Numbered from the stretch's first letter, positions 1 to 11,326 are shown. The stretch is DNA of 64,000 bases from Symbiodinium natans (GCA_905221605.1 CAJNDS010002209.1:341164-405163), one strand, 5' to 3'. The notes: generated by a model not told the origin, from the sequence alone. Made by a program: numbers and translations.

Positions 1-7
1 GAGACTG

Positions 8-79
8 TGGGGTTGGGCACTGCAGGGACACTCTAGAGTTGGGCACTCCAGGGACACTTTGGGGTTTGGCACTCCAGGG
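8..79. repeat. Short tandem repeat, about 27-bp unit, 3 copies
   Basis: Three imperfect copies of a unit containing GGGTTGGGCACTCCAGGGACAC follow each other. A second tiny tandem (unit CCGGGCGAGGAGAAGAG, two copies) lies at about 98-133. No gene is visible in the first 480 bases apart from an inverted-repeat element at about 284-390. Confidence 0.7.
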
Positions 80-283
80 ATGAGCGAGGAGTAGACCGGG
101 CGAGGAGAAGAGTTCCGGGCGAGGAGAAGAGATGAGTTTAAAATCTAACAACCCCACACCGCGGGTGGGGAAAAACAAACAAACAAACAAAAACCTCCCT
201 CAACCCTACACCCCAAAAGCCCTAGCCCTAACCCCCCCCTCGGTCCCCCCAACAAAAACAAACACAACTAACCAACCCCCCGA

Positions 284-390
284 CTTGGAATGTTCGCCCT
301 TACTTATACTCACAGCGCTCAATGGGGATTACAATAGGGGGTACTATAATCCCTATTGGGGACTGTTAGTATAGGGGGGGACATCCCAAC
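284..390. mobile_element. MITE-like inverted-repeat element, family T2
   Basis: The ends are inverted copies: the left side resembles TTGGAATGTTCNCCCTTA and the right side contains GGACTGTTAGTATAGGGG followed by ACATCCCAA. The same ends recur at about 8,647-8,737 and 13,270-13,370, and as half copies at 12,623, 30,858 and 48,711. No coding capacity is seen, so it is described as a non-autonomous element by structure only. Confidence 0.5.
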
Positions 391-483
391 ACTAGAGTCC
401 CGTGAGCCCGGACCCTTAGCCTGAACCCAAACCCCCTCCTCGAAACCCAACCCCGCACCAAGAGAACAACAAACCCAAAACGC

Positions 484-567
484 TAGACCCTAAACCCTAA
501 ACCCTAAACCCTAACCCTAAACCCTAAACCCTAAACCCTAAACCCTAAACCCTAAACCCTAAACCCT
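484..567. repeat. Telomere-like array (CCCTAAA)n
   Basis: About eleven CCCTAAA units with one CCCTAA variant. It opens a block of alternating arrays: TTTAGGG at 668-722, CCCTAAA at 798-895, and TTTAGGG/TTTGGGG at 994-1,110. Between them lie islands at 570-665 and 898-990 that are open on both strands, so no exon is called there. Confidence 0.85.
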
Positions 568-1508
568 AAACCCCACAGAAATAAAACTCAAGCTGCAGCA
601 GCGGCCTGAAAGTCGAGCACCAGCTCCTGAAAGCCGAATTCAATTCATCCATTCACTGGTATACAGGTTAGGTTTTAGGGTTTAGGGTTTAGGGTTTAGG
701 GTTGAGGGTTTAGGGTTTAGGGACTCCACACGCACAAGCTCCGCATGCTCAGGGTTTGGGGCTTGGAGCTTTGGGGCTTTCGGTTCAGGGCTCGTGCCCT
801 AAACCCTAAACCCTATAAACCCCAAACCCTAAACCCTAAACCCCCAAACCCTAAACCCTAAATCCTAAACCCCAAACCCTAAACCCTAAACCCTAAGCAT
901 CCTGCAGCTGCTTCCCGATGCTGCGGATGTCGATGCGCACCGCGGCCTTGGGCTGAAAACCCGGATGCAAGGCGTCAGCGACTCTCTGCGGGGTAGGGTT
1001 TAGGGTTTGGGGTTTCGGGTTTAGGGTTTAGGGTTTAGGGTTTGGGGTTTAGGGTTTGGGGTTTAGGGTTTAGGGTTTGGGGTTTGGGGTTTGGGGTTGT
1101 GGGTTGTGGGGTTTGGGGTTTCCGGTCTGGGGAGTCAGAGTATACCCTGCAGCCTAAACCCAGCGGAGCCTTTGTTGGGGAGAGAGGGGCTTCAGCGCAT
1201 ATGGGTAAAAAAGATAGGGTTTCGGGTATAGGGTTTAGGGCTTAGGGATACAAGAGCCGAACGTTGCGGTTTGCTTTTTCTTGGATTCCAAGCTAGGCTC
1301 ATGGGTTCTGCCTGCTCAGCACAGGTTAAACCGGCGAAGCCGAGCGAGCAAGTCTGCGAACAGGTGCGCTGTCTCAGTCTCAGCAGGCTTCCTCAAACAC
1401 CTCATAGGATGAAAACAAAGTCTGAGCATAACCTGGCGTGCGTTTCTGGTGTGTTTGTGCTTCGCCGGGTAGGTCTTGTCATATGCAAAACACTACAGCA
1501 TGCTGTAC

Positions 1509-1618
1509 AAGGGGGTTTCCGAAATTGGGGTACCTTGTCGGGGGTCTCGATTATAAGGGAGACCTACTATTTGGGGATATATATATATATAAGGGATCCC
1601 CTATCTTCGTAAACCCCC
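1509..1618. mobile_element. MITE-like inverted-repeat element, family T3
   Basis: The element begins GGGGGTTTCCGAAATTGGGG and ends CTTCGTAAACCCCC, an imperfect inverted repeat, with a TA microsatellite inside. Similar elements occur near 20,280-20,368, 30,362-30,460, 32,181-32,287, 33,349-33,440, 49,508-49,626, 55,115-55,312 and 57,145-57,237. Internal boxes such as CTACTATTTGGGG and TAGAATCCCC are shared. No ORF. Confidence 0.5.
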
Positions 1619-2317
1619 ATATACCAAACGCGGCATGCTCTACACTCCAGATCGAAAGCTGTGCTGCGCTGGCCGATTCTGCCCCCCCTACTCTCTGGCC
1701 TCCGAGCCGAGAGACGCCACTTGTTGCTTAAAACAACACCCCGAACCCTAAACCCTAAACTTCCCACACCCTAAACTTCCCAAACCCTACACTTCCCAAA
1801 CCCTACACTTCCCAAACCCTAAACTTCCCAAACCCTGAGACTCGGAATCGATCGGGCCGCAACCCGAAACTGGACCGTTTGGCTCCACGGCAACAAGCTC
1901 CTCTTCTTGGCCGTTCTTTGTGGCCAAGGAGGGGAGCGGCCAATTTTTGGCCATGAGAACTCCCTACTTTAAGTCTCATGGCTACGGTGCACCTTAAGTA
2001 GACAGTTGCTCTAGAATTACTGAGACTGTTTGAACTTAGTCTGCCTGACCACTTCCAAGTACCATGTGGCCTACGAGGACACAACCTAGCCCCTAGCCCG
2101 TCTGATCTTAAGGACAGGAACATGAAACTGGTAAACCCCGAAACCTTAAACCGCTTCCAGGTTGGTCCTCAAGGCTTTGGTGTCTTAAGCGTTCAGGGTT
2201 CGAAGACAGCGGCGCCTGCAGCGCCTGCTGCGAGTCCAGCTGAGTCGGCCGTGCCCAAGGCGACACCACCATGGGCACCTCCCAGAGAAGACGTGGGATC
2301 GGCCGGTGGATCTCAAC

Positions 2318-3792
2318 CTGGTCATGTTGCAGCTGAAGATTGCGCCGCCAAAAGTTTCGTTGTGGCGCCACTCTGGTACATCCGTCAACACTACGGCTCT
2401 CTCTGAGATTCCCACCATGGACGGGCGGGCTAGCGCGTTGCTGCCCTTGGCCAAGTTGCTGCCGTACCTGTCAACGGTCTGAACCAAGCTCCATGCGCCA
2501 GCCGCAGCGACCTCGAACATCTGAATTCGGTTGCCAGACTGAGTGGGGTAGTTCACCACAACCCGGCCAGCGCTGGAAATTGCGATCTTCGCAATGGCCC
2601 CGAACACAACAGTGTCATTCAACGAGGCCCTGAAGACTTCGGGCCACAGCTGGCTCTGGCGCTTGTAGATGAGCAGCTGACGAAAGGTGCTGAGATCAGA
2701 CCAAAGTGCGGTCGCGTAGTCCCCATCCACAGCGACGTCAATCATGTAGAACATACCCGGGGGCGCTGACACGTTGGCGACGCTCCCCCAGAAATCGCCT
2801 TGCCATTCATATACAAGCAAGGCCAAGTCAAGGGCCGCGCTGCTGCCACTGACAACCAGCGTCTTGCCATCGTGCGCGACGGGCGTATATGAGTGACAGC
2901 ACACTCTGGACAGAGGGAACTCGATCCGCGCTGCCGGAACTTCGATCCACTTGGTGCCATCAAGGCGGAAGGTGTGGTGATCGTTCCCACGGCCCAACGG
3001 TTGCGAAAGCAACAGGAGCCTCCCACTCAATGCCATTCTAGTTCCGAATGATCCGAAGTTGGGGGGAGGATCGTCAATGTGGACCACCTGCTTGTTGACA
3101 AATCTCCATGACTTCCCGGCAGACATGAAGGTGTAGATGATCACTGGCACCTGATTGGGCGCCTGAGATTTATTCGCTCTGAGGGCCTCTACAGTCACCG
3201 CAAGCCCTCTGCTCAGCGCGGAGAAGGAATGCCAGGTAGATGGACTGGGGGTTTTGATGTTCTGGGCTACGAGAAGTTCTGTCAAATTGGCAGCGGTTTG
3301 CCACCCTGTAGCTGATCGCCTGTAGATCAAAGCGTCATTGATGTGCGAAGAAGCGACACCTTGTTGATTGTCATACCATCCGGCCAGCCACCACGACATG
3401 AGGACAAACTCGCCTGCTGCGCCTGCAGATGCCCTGAGCGATATTTGTGCGGAAACCCCGGTCGCCTCATGTGAGGTCGCTGATGTGAGCGCTTGAGACG
3501 CGTGAGGTGCCTCCACACTTTGTCCAGTCCACTCCGAGGCCGACGTACATGGCCTCAAGGCACGTCGCCGCCAGGGCCTCTGCCGGCGATCCTTGCCTAG
3601 GTTGGCCTTCAAGCCCTCTGAGCAAGATTCCTAGAATATGATTTGTTAAGGTTTAGGGTTTAGGGTTTATTCTAAGCCCAAGAGGGGAAGAATAGAATAT
3701 GCCAAGGGCACCTAGTTGCTGACTTGCAAGAAGCAGCTCTCTGGTTCCTTCGCCGCAGCCGACAGCCCAACGAAAGCCACGAGCAGCCACAT
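2318..3792 (-). CDS. Secreted protein with FG-GAP/integrin-type beta-propeller repeats (two exons)
   Basis: Exon 1 (3,724-3,792, 23 codons) starts with ATG and encodes a signal peptide: MWLLVAFVGLSAAA followed by a Cys-containing segment. A 93-nt GT-AG intron (3,631-3,723) then joins in phase to exon 2 (from 3,630), which stays open for about 480 codons. Exon 2 shows repeated blade-like motifs: MALSGRLLLLS, VAHDGKTLVVSG, VAVDGDYATALW, IAISSAGRVVV and MVGISERAVVL. Each is followed by an aromatic YxW/YEW strand, as in FG-GAP beta-propellers of secreted or cell-surface proteins. Three N-x-S/T sites are visible. The last ~45 codons before the stop at 2,185 are Arg-rich and unlike the rest, so I infer a donor at 2,317 (CCAG|GTTGAG) and at least one further unlocated exon to the left. 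The substrate or partner is unknown. The sense strand is the same as that of the large NHR gene upstream. Confidence 0.6.
3631..3723 (-). other. Short intron with embedded CCCTAAA units
   Basis: Donor CAA|GTCAGC and acceptor ATTCTAG|GAATC give a 93-nt intron that keeps the reading frame (phase 0). It contains two to three CCCTAAA units, a small version of the large introns elsewhere in the window. Confidence 0.55.
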
Positions 3793-4029
3793 GGCTGGCA
3801 GGTCACACCGCAACTTGGGCCGTTGCCAAGAAATGCGGCGGTGTATCCTTCTGCTTAAGGGGCTGGGTAGACTCCAATATACTTGACTGCACTTAGGAGG
3901 GTAGCTATAAATGAAGTTTTTAGCTGCCTTACTAGGAAAGCCAAAAAACCCCAAAAGGCGAAGGATCTAAAGTTACAGTAAAGCACCACAAAGATATGAG
4001 GCAGCATCCCAGGATCCCCCTTGAAGGGG

Positions 4030-4106
4030 CTGGGTTTAGGGTTTAGGGTTTAGGGTTTAGGGTTTAGGGTTTAGGGTTTAGGGTTTAGGGTTTCGGGTTT
4101 AGGGTT
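4030..4106. repeat. Telomere-like array (TTTAGGG)n
   Basis: About ten TTTAGGG units with one TTTCGGG variant. The surrounding 3,990-5,250 holds this array, the T4 element at 4,186-4,383, a CCCTAAA block at 4,483-4,540 and poly-C/poly-A tracts near 5,200. I see no gene there. Confidence 0.85.
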
Positions 4107-4185
4107 TACTGGAGGCAGCATCCCAGGCTCCCGGCCCCCAGGACGCTGTGGCCTGATGGAGCGGGCTTCGGCCCCTAAGCCCTGA

Positions 4186-4383
4186 ATATAGGGGCCTGAA
4201 TAACTTGGGTTTAGGGTTTAGGGTTTAGGGTTTAGGGTTTAGGGTTTAGGGTTTAGGGTTTAGGGTTTAGGGTTCAGGGTTTGGGGGTTTAGGATTAGAA
4301 TAAGGTTTTGGGGGGGTTATTAAAGTATAATTCTAAAGGGACCCTAAGGGAATACTTTGCCTATTTCGTCCGACCCCTGTATT
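4186..4383. mobile_element. Inverted-repeat element, family T4, carrying a (TTTAGGG)n array
   Basis: The left end ATATAGGGGCCTGAATAA and right end CCGACCCCTGTATT are imperfect inverted copies. An array of about nine TTTAGGG units sits 5-10 bp inside the left end. The copy at 48,480-48,663 has the same ends and an array at the same internal position. Copies at 33,791-33,896 and about 56,250-56,359 lack the array. Confidence 0.5.
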
Positions 4384-5261
4384 CTACCCTTGAGGAGATT
4401 GGGCAGCGTACATAGGGGGTCATCTGCTTGCACCTCCCGCAGCCGTTAATGGCTGGGCCTTTGTGCGACCTGTACAGAGCTCACCCTAAACCCTAAACCC
4501 TAAACTCTACACCCTAAACCCCAAACCCTAAACCCTAAACCCTTGAGGGATAGTTTGATGGAACCTCGAACACCTCCTGCGCGGGTTGAGGGGTCGCAGT
4601 TTCTCTTGTTCAGAACAGTTCTTGGCGAAAATAGCTGCTCCCACATAAGCCCTCGTTACATCCTTCCATATCCTTTAGGAGTGACGTTGCATCCTGTACC
4701 CCACCTGGGAACTCCCTTTCTGAAACTCTCATGAATCTTGGGTACTGGATCTGTGAGTCCCGAACTGTACCCTAAACGCAGACACGCCCTGATCTTGGTG
4801 GATTTCACCTTAAGCAGTCAAGGTTGCTAGACCCTAAATCCGAATAAGTCCTCAAAACGGGTCATCTGGGGAAAAGGTCGTTCAGGTTCTAAGTAGGGGC
4901 AGTGGGCTTCTCGCGAACCCCATCCAAGCCCATGCAAGCGCGATACTGAAACCACCCTACTAGTGATAGAGAGCCCTGAAACCATGAAAGCCTAAACCCC
5001 CCCTACCCCCCTCCGAAAGCCCGAAACTCTCAAGCAATCCGTGCACAAACTCGCAATCGAAGTTTTAGCGCAACCCCATCCAGCACCCAATGCCGAAAGC
5101 ACGCTCCCAAAGCACGTAAACCCCTAGGTACCCCTGAACACTCACACCCTATAGAGCCCAAACCCTCACCCCCCCGCCCCCACCCAAACTCTAAACCCTA
5201 TTCCCCCCCCCCCCCCCCAACAAAAAAAAAAGAGAAAAAACATCGCCCTCTCCCCCTTGAC

Positions 5262-5342
5262 CCGGCCGAAGCAGGGCAGCAGCAACTGCAGCTTGTCAGC
5301 CGCCAGTGATAGGCCTTGGGAGGCAGTGGAGGGCTCTTGGAG
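5262..5342 (-). CDS. Candidate last NHR/SPRY exon of module 4
   Basis: An 81-nt exon of exactly 27 codons, phase 0 at both ends. The acceptor is CCACTTCTTAG| after a pyrimidine-rich stretch, and the donor is CGG|GTCAAG. It ends in KLQLLLPCFGR, which corresponds to the closing strand of the other modules ([28 protein letters not shown]). It would be the C-terminal part of the domain. Assignment to the same gene as modules 0-3 is inference. Confidence 0.42.
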
Positions 5343-5343
5343 C

Positions 5344-5504
5344 TAAGAAGTGGCCCAGCAGAAGCTGTTGGGTTTAGGGTTTTGGGTTTAGGGTTTAGGG
5401 GTTAGGCGTTAGGGTTTAGGGTTTAGGGTTAGGGGTTAGGTGTTTAGGGTTTAGGGTTTAGAGTTTTATGGTTTAGAATCCCTAAACCCTAAACCCTAAA
5501 CCCT
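5344..5504. repeat. Mixed TTTAGGG then CCCTAAA arrays
   Basis: A degenerate TTTAGGG run (about 5,369-5,475) is followed by CCCTAAA units at 5,478-5,503, immediately beside the T1 element. The region 5,620-7,190 is more of the same: degenerate arrays at 6,060, 6,210-6,262 and 6,570-6,620, and a T(A)TTTA microsatellite at 6,771-6,855. No secure gene is seen, although 6,400-6,570 is open on the minus strand. Confidence 0.6.
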
Positions 5505-5617
5505 ACTTGGAGGTTCAGTCGGGTACTTGTAGGTAGGGTTATAAGTAGAGCAACCGTGGTTACAACCTTTTTCGGGGTACTTGTAGCCTGCGTATAAGTA
5601 TCCATGAACCTTCAAGT
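5505..5617. mobile_element. MITE-like inverted-repeat element, family T1
   Basis: The left end ACTTGGAGGTTCAGTCGGGT and right end ATGAACCTTCAAGT are inverted copies. The inside contains inverted GGTTATAAGTA/TATAAGTA boxes. Other copies lie near 36,349-36,469, 39,251-39,371, 45,041-45,133, 53,144-53,279 and 58,783-58,897, with partial copies at 14,217 and 57,325. No ORF. Confidence 0.55.
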
Positions 5618-6770
5618 AAACCCTAAACCCTAAACCCTACACCCCTATGCTTTGCGATGCAGGGTTTGTATGGTTTTGGAGAGTCTTGCAGTTTTTTGGG
5701 ATTTCGGGCTTTTGGCCTTTCGGGCTTTAGAGCCCGAGCAGTTTAGGGTCTTAGGTGTTTATGTAGAGGTTTGCTTTTCTTGGAGGCGTCGGGGTTGCTC
5801 CTTTTTTTGGTTAGGTGTTGGGGGCTTTGGGGCCTTTGGGTGTGGGGCTTAGGGATTAAAGGGCTGCTGGGGTCTTCAAGGGGGTTCTAGTGCAGGTTCC
5901 CCTGTAAGCTAGGAGCAAGAACGTGCTCCCACACATGAGGTTCATAAAGGATCCCGTGACAGCCCTAAGCGAACAGGGATCAAGGGTACAGGGCTGAAGG
6001 GCACTACTATGATTACTTCGCTATGAAGTAGCATAGAAGCCCTAAACGCTAAACCCGAAACCCTAGACCCTAAACCCTAAAAGGTTTAGGGTCCGAGGTT
6101 TAGCGAAAGCTCCCCGAGTTGGGGATTCTAAACAAGCCCGCACGCGGAGAACCTAAACCCCAAAACATTACAGCTAGGGTTGAGGGCTTAGGGCTTAGGG
6201 TACCAGAGAATTGGGGTTTAGGGTTTAGGGGTTTGGGGTTTAGGGTTTAGGGTTTAGGGTTTCGGGTGTGCGGCCTGAGGGTCTCGCCTTCTGGCTTTCT
6301 TGGGAAAGTGAGGGTTTCTTGGGAAAGTGAGGGGGGGGGGGGGCGGGGGAGAGAGGGTGGGGGGGCCGTTCTTGGTGCCCTACGCCCTAAATATGCCATT
6401 CATGCTGTGCTGCAGTACTAGATCAGGTCTGTGTCATGTGAGAAAGAGGTCGACGAACATTTGACTCATGAAACTTGTCAAGAGCGCCCCAACAGCCCAG
6501 GTAGTCCAATCGGCAGACCTTCCTTGATGTCAGCAGCTGAAACGGGCACTGCGCGTTTGCTCCGAGACTATAGGGTTTAGGGTTTAGAGTTAAGGGTTTA
6601 GGGTTTAGAGTTTAGGGTGATCGGCCGCATAACCAACCGGGTCTTGGCCCCCCATATATGACCAGAAGCACGTCCCTTGAACATGGTCGGGTCGCCATCC
6701 TGGGAGCGTCATCCCCTCCCTTCCCCAACGATTCAAGGGAGTTGTGCTAGGCCTGTTCGGCGATGCTATG

Positions 6771-6855
6771 CAATATTTATATTTATATTTATATTTATAT
6801 TTATATTTATACTTATATTTATATCTATATTTATTGATATATATATATATATATT
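6771..6855. repeat. AT-rich microsatellite (ATTTAT)n/(TA)n
   Basis: About fifteen TTTATA units followed by a TA run. It is non-coding and similar in type to the tract at 63,785-63,858. Confidence 0.85.
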
Positions 6856-7879
6856 TTTGTGGTTTCCCCTGACTACGTATTATGATAGCGGTAGTTATAT
6901 CCCAAACGCAACCATGTTGGGGGATTTAGGACGCTAAAAAGTGCTCGTTTTCTACTTGGCGCATGCAGTCGTTCGTGGGTCAACAGTCCAAATCTGTCCG
7001 AAAACACGGGACCCCAAATATAGTCCCCCAAATAGCAGGATTCGCTTATAATCTGGACCCCAATAAGGTTGAATATAGGACCCCCGCATATCGTGATTGG
7101 TTGTAGGTTGTTGTTTCCTTATAAACAGGACCCCAATAAGGTACCCCTAAACCCTAAACCCTAAACCCTCAACCCTAAACCCCAAACCCTTTCGGATAGC
7201 TCAGGGGTCGAATCGCGATGCCGAGCTGCGCTGCGCAGCGCTGCGGGAGGTGTCGAGCTGAGCACGCTGATGACACAGCGACTGGATGCACAGCGCCTGG
7301 GGCTCGTGACTTGGACCCTAAACCCTAAACCCTCAACCCTATCGACCCTAAACCCTAAGTCCTACACCCTGGGCGACGCACGCAAGCCCAAGTATCAGTC
7401 TTATCCTCAATGGATGATTGGTGTTAGGTCGGTTTAGGGTTTAGGGTTTAGAGTTTAGGGTTTCGGGTAGGTGCTATAGTCCTTTTTTCATGCTCCGCAA
7501 TGTTGCAGCCCGAAGACCGTCATAAACACTCCGTTTCAGAGCTCTCGCATGTTTAGGGTTTAGGGTTTAGGGGTTCGGGTTTAGGGTATGAAGCACCAGA
7601 ATACGGAGCAACGTATCGTTCGCAGTTTGCAGCCGGCGGGTCCAAAACAATCCAGCTACGGCCACTGCACGCTGTGTAGGGTTTAGGGTTTGGAATAGGC
7701 TTAGGGTTTGGAATTTAGGGCTTAGGGTTTGGAATTTAGGGTTTAGGGTTTGGAATTTAGGGTTTTAGGGTTTTCAATTTAGAGTTTAGGGTTTGGAATT
7801 TTGGGATAGTGCAAGCCTCTTCCTCGCCTCAGTTGTCGTCAGCATTGCTTGTATGGCCTTGGGCTTCATCCATCACATC

Positions 7880-8130
7880 CTAAACCTAACCCTAAACCCT
7901 AAACCCTAAACCCTAAACCCTAAACGCTAAACCCTAAACCCTAAACCACGGGGAGCTTGGTGCGACTTCATAGAAGGCTTTGCAGATTATGGCTTCTCAG
8001 GCCCTTTCCAGCAGTGCGTTCCAGCGCGTCATCAATTTCCAAGGGAGCACGGGGAATCTGAAGTCGGTGTCGCGAGCTTCGACCCTTTTGTTTTGCCAGG
8101 CAGGGCGCCCGAAGGTCGGCGCTGTGGGCA
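7880..8130. other. CCCTAAA-flanked island, open on both strands
   Basis: An island of about 180 bp (7,947-8,130) sits between (CCCTAAA)n on the left and (TTTAGGG)n on the right, the same frame that surrounds proven exon islands. The minus strand is open for about 50 codons and could be a module 4 or linker exon, but the plus strand is open as well. I do not assign a product. Confidence 0.3.
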
Positions 8131-8297
8131 GTTTAGGGTTTAGGGTTTAAGGGTTTAAGGGTTTAAGGGTTTAAGGGTTTAAGGGTTTAAGGATTTAAGG
8201 GTTTAAGGGTTTAAGGGTTTAAGGGTTTAAGGGTTTAAGGATTTAAGGGTTTAAGGGTTTAAGGGTTTAAGGGTTTCGGTTTAAGGGTTTAAGGGTT
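8131..8297. repeat. Octamer derivative array (TTTAAGGG)n
   Basis: The first two units are TTTAGGG. The array then switches to about eighteen units of the 8-mer TTTAAGGG, with occasional TTTAAGGA. This is a homogenised derivative of the telomere repeat. Confidence 0.85.
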
Positions 8298-8934
8298 GGC
8301 TTCGGGGATCTTCAAGAGACACTTCCGGCTTAATTATTTGTCCCTAAACCCCGAACATCCCCCAAAGGTCTAAAACCCTAAGCCCAAAGGGGATTCAAGG
8401 AACCCTAAAACCCTAAATCCCTCTTGGTACCACGTGCACTGACTTTGCAGGCACGTAAACTTGGGCTTGCGGGTTCAGGGTCAATGTCTAAAGTCTGCAT
8501 CCATGATGCACACTCTTGTACAGCACTGTGGATCTTGAATACCAGTTCAAGGTTTAGGGTTTAGCGATTAGGAAACTGAGGATTGCGGGTTCTCGCCGAC
8601 TAGCAAGCTAGGGGTGAGGGTCGGTCTTCAAAACCTTCAACTTGGGATTTTCCCTCTGATGCTAACAGTCCTGGTCCTTAATCGGGATTCTAAGAAGGGG
8701 TACTAGAATCCCTGACTGTTTTACAAGGCGGAACATCCCAACCTTCAACCCTCCCCCTAAACCCTAAACCCTAAACCCTAAACCCTAAATGCCTTATACA
8801 GTTTGTCTGCACCTCGGCCCAGACATCGACCATGGTGGACCAGTCTTCCGTTGACGCGGCCTACCGAGGAAGCTTCGGGCTTCTGGGCTTCTGGGCTTCT
8901 GGGCTTCTGGGGTTTAGGGTTTAGGGATTAGGGA

Positions 8935-9415
8935 TTAGGGTTTAGGGTTTAGGGTTTAGGGTTTAGGGTTTAGGGTTTAGGGCTTAGTTTTAGGGATTCG
9001 GTTTAGGATTCAGCCTTTATAGTAGATTGATGGCACGACCTTTAACCTTACCAAGTAGCGTTGTCGGGTGCAGGGTGCCTTCCTAGATGGGCCCGTTAAC
9101 GGGGAACCCCTGATATAACCCGTATATGCCTTAAACCCTAGACCCTAGGCCCTAAACCCTAAACCCTAAACCCTAAACCCTAAACCCTAAACCCTAAACC
9201 CTAAACCCCAAACCCCAAAACCCTAACCCAAGGGCACAGACTTCAGAACCTGGTAACGAAGGTAAGGGACCATGCTAAGGGCCCATGAACCTTGAGACTA
9301 AGTTCTGGTCCCCCTAAACCATAAACCCTAACCCCTAAACCCCAAACCCTAAACCCTAAACCCTAAACCCTAAACCCTAACCCCTAAACCCCAAACCCTA
9401 AACCCTAAGCTTCAT
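8935..9415. repeat. Telomere-like arrays of both polarities
   Basis: TTTAGGG at 8,909-8,983 is followed by CCCTAAA arrays at 9,130-9,225 and 9,310-9,405. Between 9,236 and 9,310 is a segment with AAGGGACCAT boxes that recur near 11,680-11,850 and 32,360-32,510, suggesting a further short repeat family. Confidence 0.7.
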
Positions 9416-9589
9416 GGGTCAACTCGAGGGTTGAGTGTTTGGGCAGCGAGGGCCTGAAGGGCCGAGATGGGTCTGGGGGTTCAGGGTTTAGGGCTTAGGG
9501 TTTAGAAGGTTTCGGGCTTTAGGGGCTTAGGGGGTAGGAGTTTCGGGCTTCCAGGGCTTAGGGCTTTCGGGTGTAGGGTTTAATTAGTT

Positions 9590-10735
9590 GAAAGGTTGGG
9601 GTCCGTGGTGGTAAGGTGCATGGACATCGATGAAGACCGAATGGCAGTTTGTGCATTCTTACACGACGCACACCCCATATGGCTTAGAGGCTAGGGTCGA
9701 ACTAATCAACGTTAAGCAGGCACGACCTGCCAGCGACATGCTCAACAGCAAGCAACTCCACCATCCATTCCCTTCAAGATAATCCTAAAATCTTGATGCA
9801 AGCACGCATTTGAGGAAAGAACCTGCATCTCTAGTCTGGACGTCCGTGTTTGTTGCATTGCCTGCTTTCTGAGGCTCGCTGTGGTAAACTCCAAACCCGC
9901 TCCAAGTGGCCGCCGGCCAAAGTGCATCTTATTTATTATGTAAGCGCGCATGCGTTCATAAACTCACTCCCTTGCCTTTCATAAAAATAATATTCTCTTC
10001 CCCTTGTACTTTATTATTTATGTGTGTCGCGTGCCAATAGTGCGTTCATTTCATGCACGCGTGTTCACTTCGTTCATACAGTACTTGCGTTTCATGTGTC
10101 AAAAATTCCATATAAATGTACTTGTTGTATTCTCTTCGTGCCAGATGGGGCTGCATTGTTGAGGGCAGGGATCCTCAGTTTGACAAGCCAATACTTTACC
10201 CAGTCGACGCCCACCCCAAAGAACAACATAGGCTCGCAGCTCCTCCTCGTCCTGCATGAATTGTGGCACAGATCAGCGAAGTGAGCTTCAATCCAGCATC
10301 CTGGGCTGAGCTCCGCACCCTCAGTTCTGTCCAGATGTACTTCACGTAGGAGAAGCACGACATTGCTCACGTGTGGAGTGTTCACCGCACCAAATGTTCC
10401 CCGTCACGTACCCTTCGAGCCTCTCCAGCTCCAGCTCCAGCTCCCTACTCTACCTAGTATGTTATCACGGGCCCCTTTACTACTACGAGTTAGACACATG
10501 ACTTCCAGGATGATACGGTTAATGAGACGGGGGTATGAACAAGATCCAGTAGAAAGCTCTGTCATCCTGGTCCGTTCAACAGGCTCACCAAGATACAACC
10601 ATGAATCCAACATATGAACTGGGTGAGAGAGGTGGCAAGGAAGAGCTTTCTGCTGGATCTTGTTACTGTCTCAAGAGAGTTCATCCAGTGACTTCAGATT
10701 CAGGAAACCCCTCCCTGGACCCTCAACCCTAAACC
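9590..10735. other. About 1.1 kb without telomere-like repeats and no recognised gene
   Basis: This is one of the longest repeat-free stretches. Several short ORFs (60-100 codons) exist on both strands, but none has a recognisable motif, signal peptide or exon-like continuation. It is probably intronic if the NHR gene extends through here. Confidence 0.4.
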
Positions 10736-10844
10736 CTCCCCTTTACAGTACTTTCCAGGTGCCTATTTGTTTGTGCCCTTAAGGTTTAGGTTTTAGAGTC
10801 CTTAAGGGTTGGTTCTAGTAACCATAGACCTAAACCCTAAACCC

Positions 10845-10929
10845 TAATACCTAAACCCTAAACCCTAAACCCTAAACCCTAAACCCTAAACCCTAAACCC
10901 TAAACCCTAAACCCTAAACCCTAAACCCT
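10845..10929. repeat. Telomere-like array (CCCTAAA)n
   Basis: About twelve CCCTAAA units directly left of the candidate exon at 10,953-10,990. TTTAGGG/TTTGGGG units follow on its right at 11,037-11,126. Confidence 0.85.
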
Positions 10930-10952
10930 ACACCCCATCCCCCCCCCGCAAC

Positions 10953-10990
10953 GGCCTCGTCCAGGCAGCGGGCCGCCACGCTCTCAAGGC
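10953..10990 (-). CDS. Tentative NHR/SPRY exon (W-x-P segment), module 4
   Basis: On the minus strand the acceptor is GGGGCCAG| and the donor is GGCC|GTTGCG. The frame giving ALRAWRPAAWTRP resembles the W(S/N)PxxL segment of modules 1-3 (DWNPAKL, GWSPASL, RWSPTSL). The exon lies 1.5 kb downstream of the VPxxW exon, as expected for the order. Other frames are also open, so this is tentative. Confidence 0.3.
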
Positions 10991-11134
10991 CTGGCCCCAG
11001 ACAAGTCCAGATCGTCATTTTATGGGTTCAAAGGGTTCAGGGTTTAGGGTTTGGGGTTTAGGATTTAGGGTTTAGGGTTCTAAGGGTTTAGGGTTTAGGG
11101 TTCTAAGGGTTTAGGGTTTAGGGTTCATGGGGGG

Positions 11135-11235
11135 TTATGTACCTAGGGAGCCTTAGGAAAGCTTAGGGAGCCTTAGCGAGAAGTGGGGAGTATTAGGGAA
11201 CCTTAGGTTACATACCCGCCTTGAACCCCCCCCCC
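11135..11235. mobile_element. Short inverted-repeat element (GGTTATGTACC family)
   Basis: The ends GGGGGGTTATGTACCTAGG and CCTTAGGTTACATACCCGCC are inverted copies of each other, with inner repeats of GGGAGCCTTAG. A similar arrangement (GGGGGGTTCC ... GCATGTAACCC) is seen near 44,385-44,420. Confidence 0.4.
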
Positions 11236-11326
11236 CTAAGAACCCTACAATCATTCCCTAAAGCCCAGCCAAAACTTCCAGGGACCCAACCCTAGGCCCG
11301 AGGGTTTATGTGTGGCTAGGGGTTTG

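Noticed and set aside
1301-1363. Plus-strand ATG exon reading MGSACSAQ, like an N-myristoylation/palmitoylation signal, with a GT donor.
   Set aside because: Only 21 codons, no following exon found, and the strand is opposite to the supported genes.
6570-6620. CRISPR-like repeat/spacer pattern of telomere-like units and unique islands.
   Set aside because: Repeats are 7-bp tandem units of variable number and spacer lengths vary widely; the context is eukaryotic.
9742-10617. Several 60-100 codon ORFs on both strands in the repeat-poor stretch.
   Set aside because: They overlap each other on opposite strands and show no motif, signal peptide or exon continuity.
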